From Gamarada debralockiae (lineage: Eukaryota > Ascomycota > Leotiomycetes > Helotiales > Hyphodiscaceae), in contig NXFV01002061.1 in assembly GCA_002803225.1 (NCBI GenBank), positions 1 through 43,716 on the forward strand: a stretch of DNA of 43,716 bases. The letters are read 5' to 3'. Under the pieces are notes generated by a model. It searched no databases. It was given only the letters and a program-made list of their open reading frames with translations, and had not been told where the DNA came from. Position numbers and translations under genes: made by a program. Below, in pieces: positions 34,614-43,716 of the stretch. Numbering within the stretch: the first letter of the stretch is position 1; the number at the start of each line of letters is the position of its first letter.

Positions 34614-36306
34614 TCAACGATTGAACCTCTTTAGCTCGATGTATCGCAACGGCGGATACACGATCATAGCCCAAGAGACTCCCACCCAGATGCCCAGATC
34701 AGTGCCGTACTCTCCCACCATCTTGGCGATGGGCCCAACGTACCATATCTGGTACATGGAAATGATAGAACCGGCCCACCCGATGAGGAATGCCGCCAAC
34801 GCAGCAAGCCCAATTGGCAACTTGGCCCGGTCAGCCCACGCCTCCCAGTTAAAGCCCCGGGTACGACGGAAGATGAATTGCTCCTCGAGAGCAATTGTCA
34901 AGTAGATGGTCACCCAATATCCCATGAGGGCGAGGAAATTCTGAAAGATATCGAACAAGTGATTGCGTCCTCCCAGGGCGCAAGCGGTATAGATAAGAAC
35001 GCACACGCAGGATAAGAACCAACGAGGGAGGCGCGCAAGATATCGTCCCATTATTTGGAAACCGAGTGTGGCCGAATAAGTGCCGGGAATATTATTCGCG
35101 ATGAGCCCCAGGGAAACGATGACGCCCAGGAACTTGCCAAATCCACCCAGGCCCTCGTAGCCTGCCATGATGAGCGCCCCCGAAGACACATCATAGGCGT
35201 TTAACCAGGATGTATTCGAGAATGTGCCGGAAGCCAGACCAACGCCCATGAGGTTCGCAAAGGCCAATGCAAGTCCAATCCCGGTCAGCGTCATGAGGAA
35301 TGTCTTCCATTTCTGGGTAGAGGGGGGGTAGTAGACAAAGTAGTCGGCGGCAGCTGGAGCCCAGGCGACTGCAGATGACAAGCAGAGAGAAAAGAAAGAC
35401 AGCCGATTGCCATTGATCGTCTGTGCATTGCCGGTAGATGCGGTAGAGGTGTCGAATTTGGGACCAGCGCTACCAACCAGTACGAGAATTGCCACCAATT
35501 GTGGTGCCCATGCCCACCTAAATACGTCGCAGTTAGTCAGGTCTCGGATCAACGATTGCCACAAGAGAGAAGATTGGAAAGCCGACTTACCTCTCGTATA
35601 CATGAAAGACCGACATACCAAATACTACGACGACCCAGGTGATGGCAGCAACAATAATAACTCCAGCCACAACACTGATACGGCCTCCAGCCACGGCAGA
35701 CAGCACTTGGCCGCCGACCAGACAATCAATCATTCCATAACCAAGCATAATCACGATGTTGAGAAGGCAGCAAATTTTGCTAGGGTAATATCCCATGAAA
35801 TATCTTGCAATAACCTGGATGTCGTACTAATCAGCACCAGCATACTCAAATGTTTGAACCATACTCAAATTACTGACCATGGTACGATTGCCACTCTCTG
35901 GGCCGAATGTGCTCATATAAGCCGCCCCGGCAGATCCAAGCACGGCACCGAATGCAGCGCAAAGCGCAGAGTCAGTGAAGCCAAGGTCATAACTCAATGG
36001 ACCCAACATGCCCACCGCGATGTTGTTGGCCGTGATGTTGGTGCTGAACCAGAGCAGGGTCATCTGCATATACTTGGCTACGGTGATTTCATGGCGTTCC
36101 GAGATGGGAACGCGCTCAATACCGCGCTTTTCCAGGTACTGGATGGAGAGGACTTTGTCGTTCAGTCGTTCGAAAAAATTGCCCGATGCAGGCGGAGACG
36201 GAGATGGAGTCGCACTTTTTTCTCCAGAGGACAACGATGCATCTACCGGCTGGGTTCTGATATCCTGGTCTACGCCCTTCTCTTCGTCCACCACGGAGCC
36301 TACCAT
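34614..36306 (-). CDS. NCS1 purine-cytosine permease (Fcy2/FcyB type)
   Basis: This plasma-membrane symporter family takes up purines and cytosine with protons. It predicts 518 residues from exons 36306-35878, 35814-35591 and 35517-34614. Introns are 63 bases (gtcagt to cag) and 73 bases (gtaagt to tag). The N-terminus is cytosolic and charged, with ERLNDKVLSIQYLEKRGIER before the first membrane segment (MLLWFSTNITANNIAVGMLG), as in Fcy2-like permeases. The GPESGNRTM...ARYFMGYYPSK region and about twelve hydrophobic segments follow. The frame is intact and the tail ends RYIELKRFNR. The start was taken at the in-frame ATG 36306 because the frame upstream lacks an ATG. The first donor is gtcagt, chosen since it keeps the family sequence continuous. 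Substrate range cannot be read from sequence. Confidence 0.93.
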
Positions 36307-37542
36307 GTTGCGATATAATGGTGCTGAGTGGTTTATATCAAGAAGAGAAATCACAAGGTCCCTTCCAGTGGTTGAAAAAGAAATTTGAGGTGGCACAAGG
36401 GCAGCACTCAGAACTTTTTATCGAGGGCCAAAATAATCACTTTGACAGGGAACCACAGCGCTAAACGGCGCGAGACTGCGGGGAAGCGAATGCTGAAAGC
36501 TTGCGAGAATATCTGACACAGTTGTTAATTGGGCTGCGAAGCACTGCGAACTAATAACGAACAACATGAGCCACGGTGCGGGGGATTTCTCAAAGTTACG
36601 CAAAATCATCTTCCCAACGATAGTCCCTTTTGCTAAAGAAAGCCATCTGGTGCAAGGGTTTCATGTTAGAGCTACGGTCTTTGTTTCGTCCCGGCGACCC
36701 CGATGTGGCAGCTGCGCTATTTTCAATGCTTGATTGAATAAAGCACCAACCGGTACTAGTAGCTTCTGCACGCCGTGCCCCTGATCCCTAATAACGACAT
36801 TTAACCTCCGTAGAACTCTATACGACCCTTGTTCCAACACCCCACGCTACCTAGGACTATCCCTGATTGGCTGCGGCGTCTACAGTAGCAATGATTTTCA
36901 AACTGCCAAACCATCGAGGCTTAAGTACATCGGGGGACGTTTCTTGTTCTCCCTCGCAAATTTCCCCTACAAAATTTGCGAAAACGTCCGTACTCGATGT
37001 CCTTAGCTTGAGCCTATACCCGCTCTTTGAGCCCATCAGACTAAACGTTACGCAAGCTAGACTGTCGTGCTTTGGAACCACTTTCCTAGCGCGGTCGCTT
37101 CAGCGTAGCCAAAGTGCGTACTACGTTACGAATACTGCGACCCTGAAAGTACATGTGTACCATCACGCTTGCAAGTGGGTCAAACTTTTGACACCCCACT
37201 GTATGCCACATTATGCACCAAGCCCACGCCACCCCCCCGGGGGGCAGGGTGGGGGGAGGGGGGAAAATTTCAGATACCACCTTTGGACTCCTGGCCGTCG
37301 ACCTCCGCATCACTTATTTTCCCTCTCGACGCTACGTAAACTTTAAATTAACCCCTAGCCAGGTTGCTGATCCTATTAACAACTTTTAGTGAGAAGCAAC
37401 GACGCCGTTTTCGCGCATACTGCGCTCCATGGATTCATATATGGAGTTTCTTCGCCACCATGCACTCGTTATATCGATCAGGAGTTCGTGGACTCTACGC
37501 TCGTTTATTTTGAAGAGTCAATTGTAATAACCGCCGCTTAGC
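36307..37542. other. Divergent promoter region between permease and membrane protein genes
   Basis: The permease and the next gene are transcribed away from each other, so this interval should hold both promoters. It also holds the candidate miniature element and a C/G-rich run at 37230-37262 (ccccccggggggcag, then long G runs). No additional gene is recognised. Confidence 0.5.
36883..37201. mobile_element. Possible miniature Tc1/mariner-like element (MITE)
   Basis: The left end is CAGT preceded by TA (36881-36882). The right end, read on the opposite strand, is CAGTGGGGTGTCAAAAG followed outward by TA (37202-37203). TA duplication next to CAGT ends is the Tc1/mariner pattern. The element would be 319 bases and non-coding. 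The two ends match well only for the first four bases and loosely after that. Inside, an imperfect inverted repeat pairs 36935-36963 with 36972-36989 (ggacgtttt and cgcaaattt arms, with a 12-base insertion on one side). The right end itself is nearly palindromic (gtgggtcaaacttttgac). Confidence 0.35.
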
Positions 37543-39080
37543 ATGGCCCACGATGGCGGAGGGTCACCCCACGACTTGGTCGTGCAGACATGGATAATGT
37601 ACAGCATCGCCATGGTCGTATTTCTACTTCGACTGTAGGTGGTACTCTGACTGAGGACTCTACGCTCTACTTTTCGACGGGCATATATCTACAGTATTGG
37701 CTAACTATGTAGCAGATATGCTCGCTACATCCGGCTGGGGTTCAAATGGCAGATCGAAGACTTCCTCATGGTGGTAGCCGTGGTATGCTGGCCACGAGTG
37801 TTCTTCCCACGTAGAACCTTTGAGCAAAATGGCTAACGCAATGGAATCATTTGGGTCTTTAGTGTTGGTATACCGTATTTGCAGTCACCAACATCGCGAT
37901 CATCGAAGGTGGAGGAAGCAGTCTCTATCTTCCCGGTCAATTTGAAACCTTCACCCCAGAGGAAATCCGCGAACGAATCAAAGGATCCAAGATCGAGTTT
38001 GCTTCAGAAATGGTAGGAGCATATCTTGTTTAACTGCTAGCTAATCCCTGCAGCTAATGCATCTTGCTTGCAGTGCATGCTCAACACGCTTTACACACTC
38101 AAAGCTTGCATGCTTTTCATTTACTTTCAGCTCACGTATGTTTCTCTTTTTCTAAATCTGGCGAAACAAGCAGCTGGTTGACATCCAGATCCTTCAGATT
38201 AAACTTAAAGCAGCACCGTCTCGTGAAAATATGCTCCGGATACACTTTCTGCGGCTGGCTCGCAACAGTGCTGGTCCTCTTCCTCAACTGCCACCCCCTC
38301 TCCGGATACTGGACACTACCACCGCCGCAAGAAGAGTGCGCCAGCTACTTTCGCTACGAGGTCACTCAGGCCGTGTTCAACATTAGTTCGGATCTCGCCA
38401 TTCTCAGCATCATTCTGCCCATGTTGTTCCGGGTGAAAATGCCTTGGAAGACCAAGGTGCCTTTGGTGTTTATCTTTTCGATGGGACTGGTGGTGGTATT
38501 TTGCCCTTCTTCTCGTCCACAATCGTAACCAATCCCGAGAATCGCTGACACAATTTGTATTCCGTAGGTGATCTGCGCCTGCACCTCCAAATACTTCACC
38601 TTCCGCGACATCTGGGATGATAGCTACCAATTCTGGTACCTCCGCGAAGCCTCCATCGCCATGTACGTCACCAATCTGCCCTACGTATGGAGCCTCGCTC
38701 GACAAACCTTCCGAGTCCTACGATCGAGCAATATCAACACTGAAGATAAATACGATAGCGGGCCGTATGCAACAGGCCGCATGTCGAATCCTCGCTCAAA
38801 GACGGAGGATCATACCCGGAACCACGCGTTGGGAAGGCTCTATAATCTGGACACTATGAATGAAAGAGCCGGTGGGGTTGCGCGCAGTGAGAGCGAGGAG
38901 AATATCATCGAAATGAAGGGGTTGGGGACTGGGGCGAATGATTTCGCGAGGTCTACGGATGGGAGTGAGACGGTATCCCGGGCTCAGAGTGGAGGTGGGA
39001 CAGAGTCGGATTCGGGGCTGAAGGGCCATTATATTCGAAAAACGACGGAGATTTCCATTGAGAGGGAAGGAGATCGGTAG
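37543..39080 (+). CDS. Fungal rhodopsin-domain integral membrane protein
   Basis: This gene encodes 396 residues from six exons: 37543-37634, 37716-37782, 37863-38012, 38074-38135, 38189-38495 and 38568-39080. The five introns are 53 to 81 bases, all GT-AG. The protein has seven hydrophobic segments and the pattern of the fungal rhodopsin-like (SAT4-type) family: RLYARYIRL after the first segment, IEDFLM, LNTLYTLKACMLFIYFQLT, FLNCHPLSGYW, and SDLAILSIILPMLF before segment six. The cytosolic tail of about 130 residues is polar, Ser/Thr/Glu-rich and probably regulatory. No retinal-binding lysine motif is evident, so light sensing is not claimed. The donor of intron 5 is ambiguous among three overlapping GT sites; gtattt was chosen. 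The function of this large family is mostly unknown. Confidence 0.85.
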
Positions 39081-41053
39081 TTCTAATTTTGCTAGATATT
39101 TGGATATTTAAGCGTGTATTACTCGAGTATAGAGATAATAAATACCCTGCGCTTACAGCTGCAACCAAATTCCAGTGCCAGTGACCGTAGGCTTTCATTT
39201 TTATTTAGTCTGTTATTGACATTTGCTGCTTGATGTTCTTATTATTCATATCTTTGCTATTATTTGTTATCGCTGTGTTGCAACACTGATCATTTGATGT
39301 TTTTTGCTTGTCGTTGTCCTTTGTCATGGGGGTGTTGGCTTTTGTTGGTTGGAATGCTGATCCCTTCCTTAATGGGTCTACTCTGTATTTGCTTCTTTAG
39401 GATAAAGGAGCCTTATTTTTTTTACACTCCTTAGATATCAAGAATTTTACGATATTTCGCCCTGAAAACCGTCCTAACTGACAGCTTTTTTAATTCGTCC
39501 TAGATAAAATAACAATGTATGTTACTTTAACCATCCATTGTGACGCCTGTGAACATATTAACGAGATAACTAACGTGAAAATTAACTTGCTGAAGAGTTT
39601 GACTAATACTGCAGTCTTAGAGATACATGATGTTGGTGTAGGCACCGATGAAGCTGTGTTGACCTTGTACACTAACCCTCTTCTAGGTTTGGTTACGGGC
39701 CCTAATCTGGGCTAAAGGTTAGCACCTTTTTAGAAGTCAGACATTATATCTAGCATCGACCGAGTTTACGGCCTTGGGCTCCTGGAAATGCAGCAGATAA
39801 TCTACCTTGGCTCTATTGTATCAGTACAGTATCGCTTATTTCGCTCGTATTGTAGTTTCAGGCCTGAGGCAGCTAGCAACAGAAGGAATGAATTGAATAG
39901 ACTTTACTACTAATCTACGGTAATATCAAGTCTATATATAGCTATCACAGACCCGTTTATCTGAAGAGCTCAACTATAAGTCGCTTTAGAGCAGAGTCCT
40001 GCTCCCCGTACAGCAGACTTGCAACCACTATCAATCAGGCCTCAGGCACTAAAATATAACAGTTCGCCATCGAACTTCGAAGCTGTGAATCTTTACATAC
40101 AAAATTGGCCTTCACTATTCACAATTACAATGGCCTAACAACAGTAAGTTGTATTTCTTTTATGTCAACATTGTCTGTTCATCTTCCCTATCTTCTTCTT
40201 TAGCCAACTCAAAGCTCAAGTAAAAGTAGGAATAAAGTAAAAAGCTCTTTTTAAACTATGTTATATATGGTTATTAAATATAATAAAAAGAAAAAGAAAT
40301 AATATCCTAAAAGCCGAACTCTTTATTATTATTTAAACTATATTCTAAGTTTATATAATTTCAAACCAACTCATCTTTTTTCTAGCCTAATTCTTAGTTG
40401 CTTGCGCTTTGCGGAGGACGTTGTAGATGGGCAAATGATCAATGAGGAGCGCTTTACCATTTCTCTTAATAGCCGATCTTCAGATGGTGAAACTCATCTG
40501 AGTAGTCAAATTCTAGAATGCCAATTTCTTGCGAGCAGGGTCAAGGGATGTAGAACAAGCTCCTGGTGTCAGAATAGGTTTCCGACACGACGCCCTTCTA
40601 TTCAATTCTTAAAATTATCTCAGAGGTGGAGCTAGAATATAACCTTGTCATGCTTTCTTTATTTAGTTCTGTTGTAACCTTTCTATTTCTTAAGCACTCT
40701 GCCTTGACTTCTTTTTGCTATCTATCTCTCTTCAAGTGTCAGTCTCCTTTTGCAATCTTTCTTCTTTCATGGCCTGCATCGTGCCCGTAGCAGTTATCCT
40801 AACTGTTCATCTGGCTACATGGCAAACTTGCCACGGTCTCTTCTGTTATCCTCCGTACAATTAGACCAAGCCTGGGGTGAAGCTGCTGCGTCGGCATTAG
40901 ACATTATGCGTTTTCATCAATGTTTCCCCAAAAGCTTCGAAGCAACTGTGTGGTACTCAGCGATGGCAATGCAAGGTATGTCATAGAGTCTCGGGTAGCA
41001 GCCGCTTCCGCTCCTATCCCAAAACATGGTATCCTCCGAACTTCAGCGCCATC
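39081..41053. other. Gene-free stretch with an AT-rich island
   Basis: A second AT-rich patch lies at about 40200-40380 and resembles weak RIP. The motif gcctgaggc near 39862 and its reverse complement gcctcaggc near 40039 form a short inverted pair about 180 bases apart. Open frames at 39515-39715 (66 codons, ATG) and 40750-40986 (78 codons, no ATG start) are unrecognised. No gene is supported. Confidence 0.45.
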
Positions 41054-42339
41054 TCAGCATTCATAACTAATAACTGTGGTCTTCGTAATCCCCGAATTCC
41101 AATTCAAGCCCTTCTCCTCTTCCACGGCCCTTAACTCCGTCTGACTCTCATTATCATGCTGCCCCGGCATTCGCCTTGGTAACCTCGACCCGACTTTCGC
41201 AAGCACCCGATTCCTAATCTGGCTCCTTTCAGCGTCACTTCCGCCATCAGCAGAAATGTGAGTTGTGACACCACCTCTGCTCAATCCCAGCATCTCCGCG
41301 AATTCGTCGCTGAACACATTATAATCCGAATTTCCCAGCGACAGTTGAATTTCTCCGCCTGGGCCATCGTCATCGTCGATGGTCGCATCAAAGCGTCTGC
41401 GAGCGAAGATGAAGAAGTTCTTGAACATTGGCCGGAGAGTGGCGATTGCGGCTGCTGTGATGGCGATGGCGGGTTCGACCATTGACCATTTGACGAGGTT
41501 GATGCCCCACCAGGAGTAGTCGGTTGTGACTTCGAGTTGGCGGATGTAGACTATGCGGACGATGGTTGCTGAGCTTGCACTACAAAATGTCTCTATCAGC
41601 AATCATACCTTACGTAATGATAGAGGGAAGGGACTTACAAAAATCCCAAGGATAGGATGAGGACAACGGAAACTTTCGTGCGTGGATTCATCTGCATCTT
41701 CCACACGAACGCAATCGGCAACAATCCAAATGCCCAATCCGTGACTGCAGACATAGCAGCATGGGCATATGTGACGTTCGCCAAGGTCTTCTTCCCCAAA
41801 CAAACCCCAGTACTTCCTCCAACAGAGTACTGGGTCCAAAGGTGATTGATTGGACTGCATTGGCACAGCAAGAAGAAAAAATACATAGTAGAGAAGAGCA
41901 TGACAACAGTGAGGGTCGTGTAGATGATACGTATCTGATAGAATTTGGAGGAGAGGCGGAGGAAGTAGACCCCAATAGACAGTTTGGTGATGGTTGAGGT
42001 GACGACGTAGAGTAGCTCGCAGATGAAGATAAGTTTGGAGGCGACCACGAGGTCCTCTGAGGGAATGGAGTGCATATGGGCGCCGAGGCCGTAGTATTCG
42101 GTCCGAAGGAGAAGATAGCAGAGGGTTGTCATGCAGATCTGGAGAAGTAAGTGAGTAGTTCAGCAAGAAAAGACGATGATACGTGCCATGGCAGCAACTG
42201 TGAGCCAATCTTCTCGCCCGACGAATTTAAGAATTCCAATTCGAACGTAGAAACGTAGGGAAACAGAAATCCAAGTGAGGCATAGAGCCATCACTGCTAC
42301 GCCGGTGACCTGAGCACCGCGGGTGAGTACGTGAAGCAT
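41054..42339 (-). CDS. Fungal rhodopsin-domain integral membrane protein with a GC-AG intron
   Basis: This second member of the same membrane family predicts 392 residues from exons 42339-42187, 42138-41639 and 41579-41054. It has seven hydrophobic segments, with family motifs SVSLRFYVRI, REDWLTVAA, YYGLGAHM, LSIGVYFLRL, CSPINHLW, TDWAFGLLPIAFVWKMQM and SLGFFASSATIVRIVYI. The tail contains an Asp run (DDDDGPGG) and polar stretches. Intron 2 (59 bases) is gtaagt to tag. Intron 1 (48 bases) needs a GC donor (gcacgt) to keep the frame and family continuity; the nearest GT would shift the frame. The ATG at 42339 was chosen over an upstream GTG. It is not a recent copy of the 37543-39080 gene: they share family motifs but differ in intron positions and tail. 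Confidence 0.83.
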
Positions 42340-43716
42340 TTTGATCACCGCTTTTAGAGAATAAATTGCGATCGAGAGATCGGCAGGATTGTCATTTATG
42401 AGCGACAGTCAGATTCTAGAAGGAAATCTACAAAAACCAGTTTGTAAGGAAAGAACGAAAGCTCGAGTCGTCGAAGATTTGAAGGAAACATAAAAAAGGC
42501 GGAAGATAGATGGGTGGTACTGTACTTTATGATCAGTTGGGAGCTACGCAATGAGGCCGCTGTCAAGGATGGAGTAGTCCATAGGGACTTTGGTAAGGGA
42601 GGAGAGAAATTTGTCATCGAATCACTCCGAGCCAGATGATCCCATCAGACGGAAGAGTGACGCGCCGGCGAGGGGGGAGTTGTAGAACAACCGGTTTACC
42701 TTGCAGATTTGGAAAGCGGGAACTAATGCAGAAATCCATGTACATGCTTTTGATCAACTTACGATCCTTCGGGATGAAGATCACCGAAGGCCAGTCGGCG
42801 ACGACAGGGGAGAAATTGGAATTATGGAATTGTAGACTGGTAGGAGTGATGCAACGTAACGATGGACTTCAACTTTTCCAACTACCGTAGGCCATGATGC
42901 ACTCTGATGCACTCACATTCGATCAAAGCGGCGTTGGGATGAAAATGGAAGTCAAACTCCGACGATTAACTCGTGGCTTGTATGGCTTGTACTTTTAAGA
43001 ACATTCGCACAAACATATCTTCTTCCCTCGGTTTCTGTGCGTGAGAGTCAATTGTGACAAGCAAGCCATCACACCAAAACAATGTTTCCACCGACGGCAC
43101 ACTGCCTCGAAATAACCCAATGATTTTATCTTGGGAACTTTAACGCTGGAAGAGGAAACCCCAACTCGGCACGTGCTTTCAGGGGAAGAATATGATCAGC
43201 GGCATGGTATCTTTCTTTCCTCTGGTAGTGCCCCGGATTGATTCCCTCGATCCCTTCCCCTAAAATCTTATCATCTTCATTAAACATATGTAATGTTGCG
43301 CCGCTCAAAATAGCGCAAATTATAGGCATCGCTGCTTCGAATTGATTAATTCTTGCCAAAGAGAGGGCTTCCTCACCACGGCTTCTTCCTCTTCCGACTT
43401 CCTATTTCCACATCAATGCCATTCATCCGTACTGTCGGCAGTATGCAAAAAGCTTGTTTTGGCCGAGGATCGCGAAGCCGCCCTGTGACAGCACGCACTT
43501 TGTCTCAAAGCCTGATTACGTTTCGAAACAATTTTCCGTGTAGGGAAATTATTAACGTGACTTATATCACGTGATATTTACTTCCAGGGTTCCGTTGTGG
43601 GCCCTTAGGCATGCGTCAGGCACCTAGAAATGCAGTTGGCTCGGTGGCCGTAGCCCCTACGTCACAAAGATGTGTCGCAACTGCGGTCCTTTGAAGAGGA
43701 GGAGAGAGAGGGGGGG
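42340..43716. other. Gene-free right end of the window
   Basis: The left part should contain the promoter of the minus-strand membrane protein. A CACGTG within tatatcacgtgatat lies near 43565. The window ends in a purine-rich run. No gene, RNA or mobile element is recognised. Confidence 0.5.

Noticed and set aside
35407..36318. Plus-strand 303-codon frame over the permease
   Set aside because: Antisense to well-supported permease exons and crosses both introns without family content.
39855..40050. Short transposon with gcctgaggc inverted ends
   Set aside because: Only nine bases pair and no target-site duplication is visible.
37543..42339. The two rhodopsin-domain genes as a recent tandem duplication
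   Set aside because: They differ in intron number and position, tail sequence and orientation; they share only family-level motifs.

Overview
The window is nuclear DNA of a filamentous ascomycete (Pezizomycotina). The evidence is short GT-AG introns of about 46 to 81 bases in most genes, a HET-domain gene, a STAND/NLR-type N-terminal domain, fungal rhodopsin-like membrane proteins, an Fcy2-type permease, and an AT-rich block with the CpA/TpG depletion left by repeat-induced point mutation (RIP). A Leotiomycete is possible, but the sequence alone does not prove the class. No bacterial operon, CRISPR array, rRNA or tRNA gene was seen. Layout: 1-1960 is a RIP-degraded repeat block. Beside it lies the main feature, 3047-11075, a three-exon gene for a protein of about 2571 residues. 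It has the full layout of bacterial insecticidal Tc toxin B and C components fused in one chain: SpvB domain, FG-GAP-like repeats, TcdB middle regions, RHS shell, RHS core with the autoprotease Asp pair, and a variable C-terminal domain. No TcA pore partner is in the window. Next come a GCTCAGG minisatellite (11652-11835), a small gene encoding only the N-terminal domain of a fungal NLR-like protein (11891-12442, minus), a 20-base tandem repeat, and a 1395-residue TPR-ZZ finger-HET fusion gene (14179-18434, plus). Fifty bases beyond its stop lies the cut-off first part of a nickel/cobalt transporter gene (18484-18759, minus). Together 1-18.8 kb looks like an accessory, recombined region rich in conflict or allorecognition genes. 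From 19.9 kb on the content is more ordinary. There is a decayed unrecognised gene (19943-21201, minus), an intracellular GH13 alpha-amylase with four exons (22097-23784, minus), and a long acidic, coiled-coil, single-membrane-segment protein conserved in fungi (25495-27930, plus). The stretch 28-34 kb is gene-poor, with a weak two-exon gene candidate, a LINE relic, an 18-base repeat and a pseudogene with C-to-T type stop codons. It is followed by an NCS1 purine-cytosine permease (34614-36306, minus), a possible miniature Tc1/mariner element (36883-37201), and two multi-exon fungal rhodopsin-domain membrane proteins (37543-39080 plus; 41054-42339 minus). Exon limits were set by hand from splice motifs, reading-frame phase and family continuity, without transcript data. 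The genes do not form one obvious pathway. The strongest inference about joint function is that the Tc-like gene, the orphan NLR N-domain and the HET gene share a defence or recognition neighbourhood.
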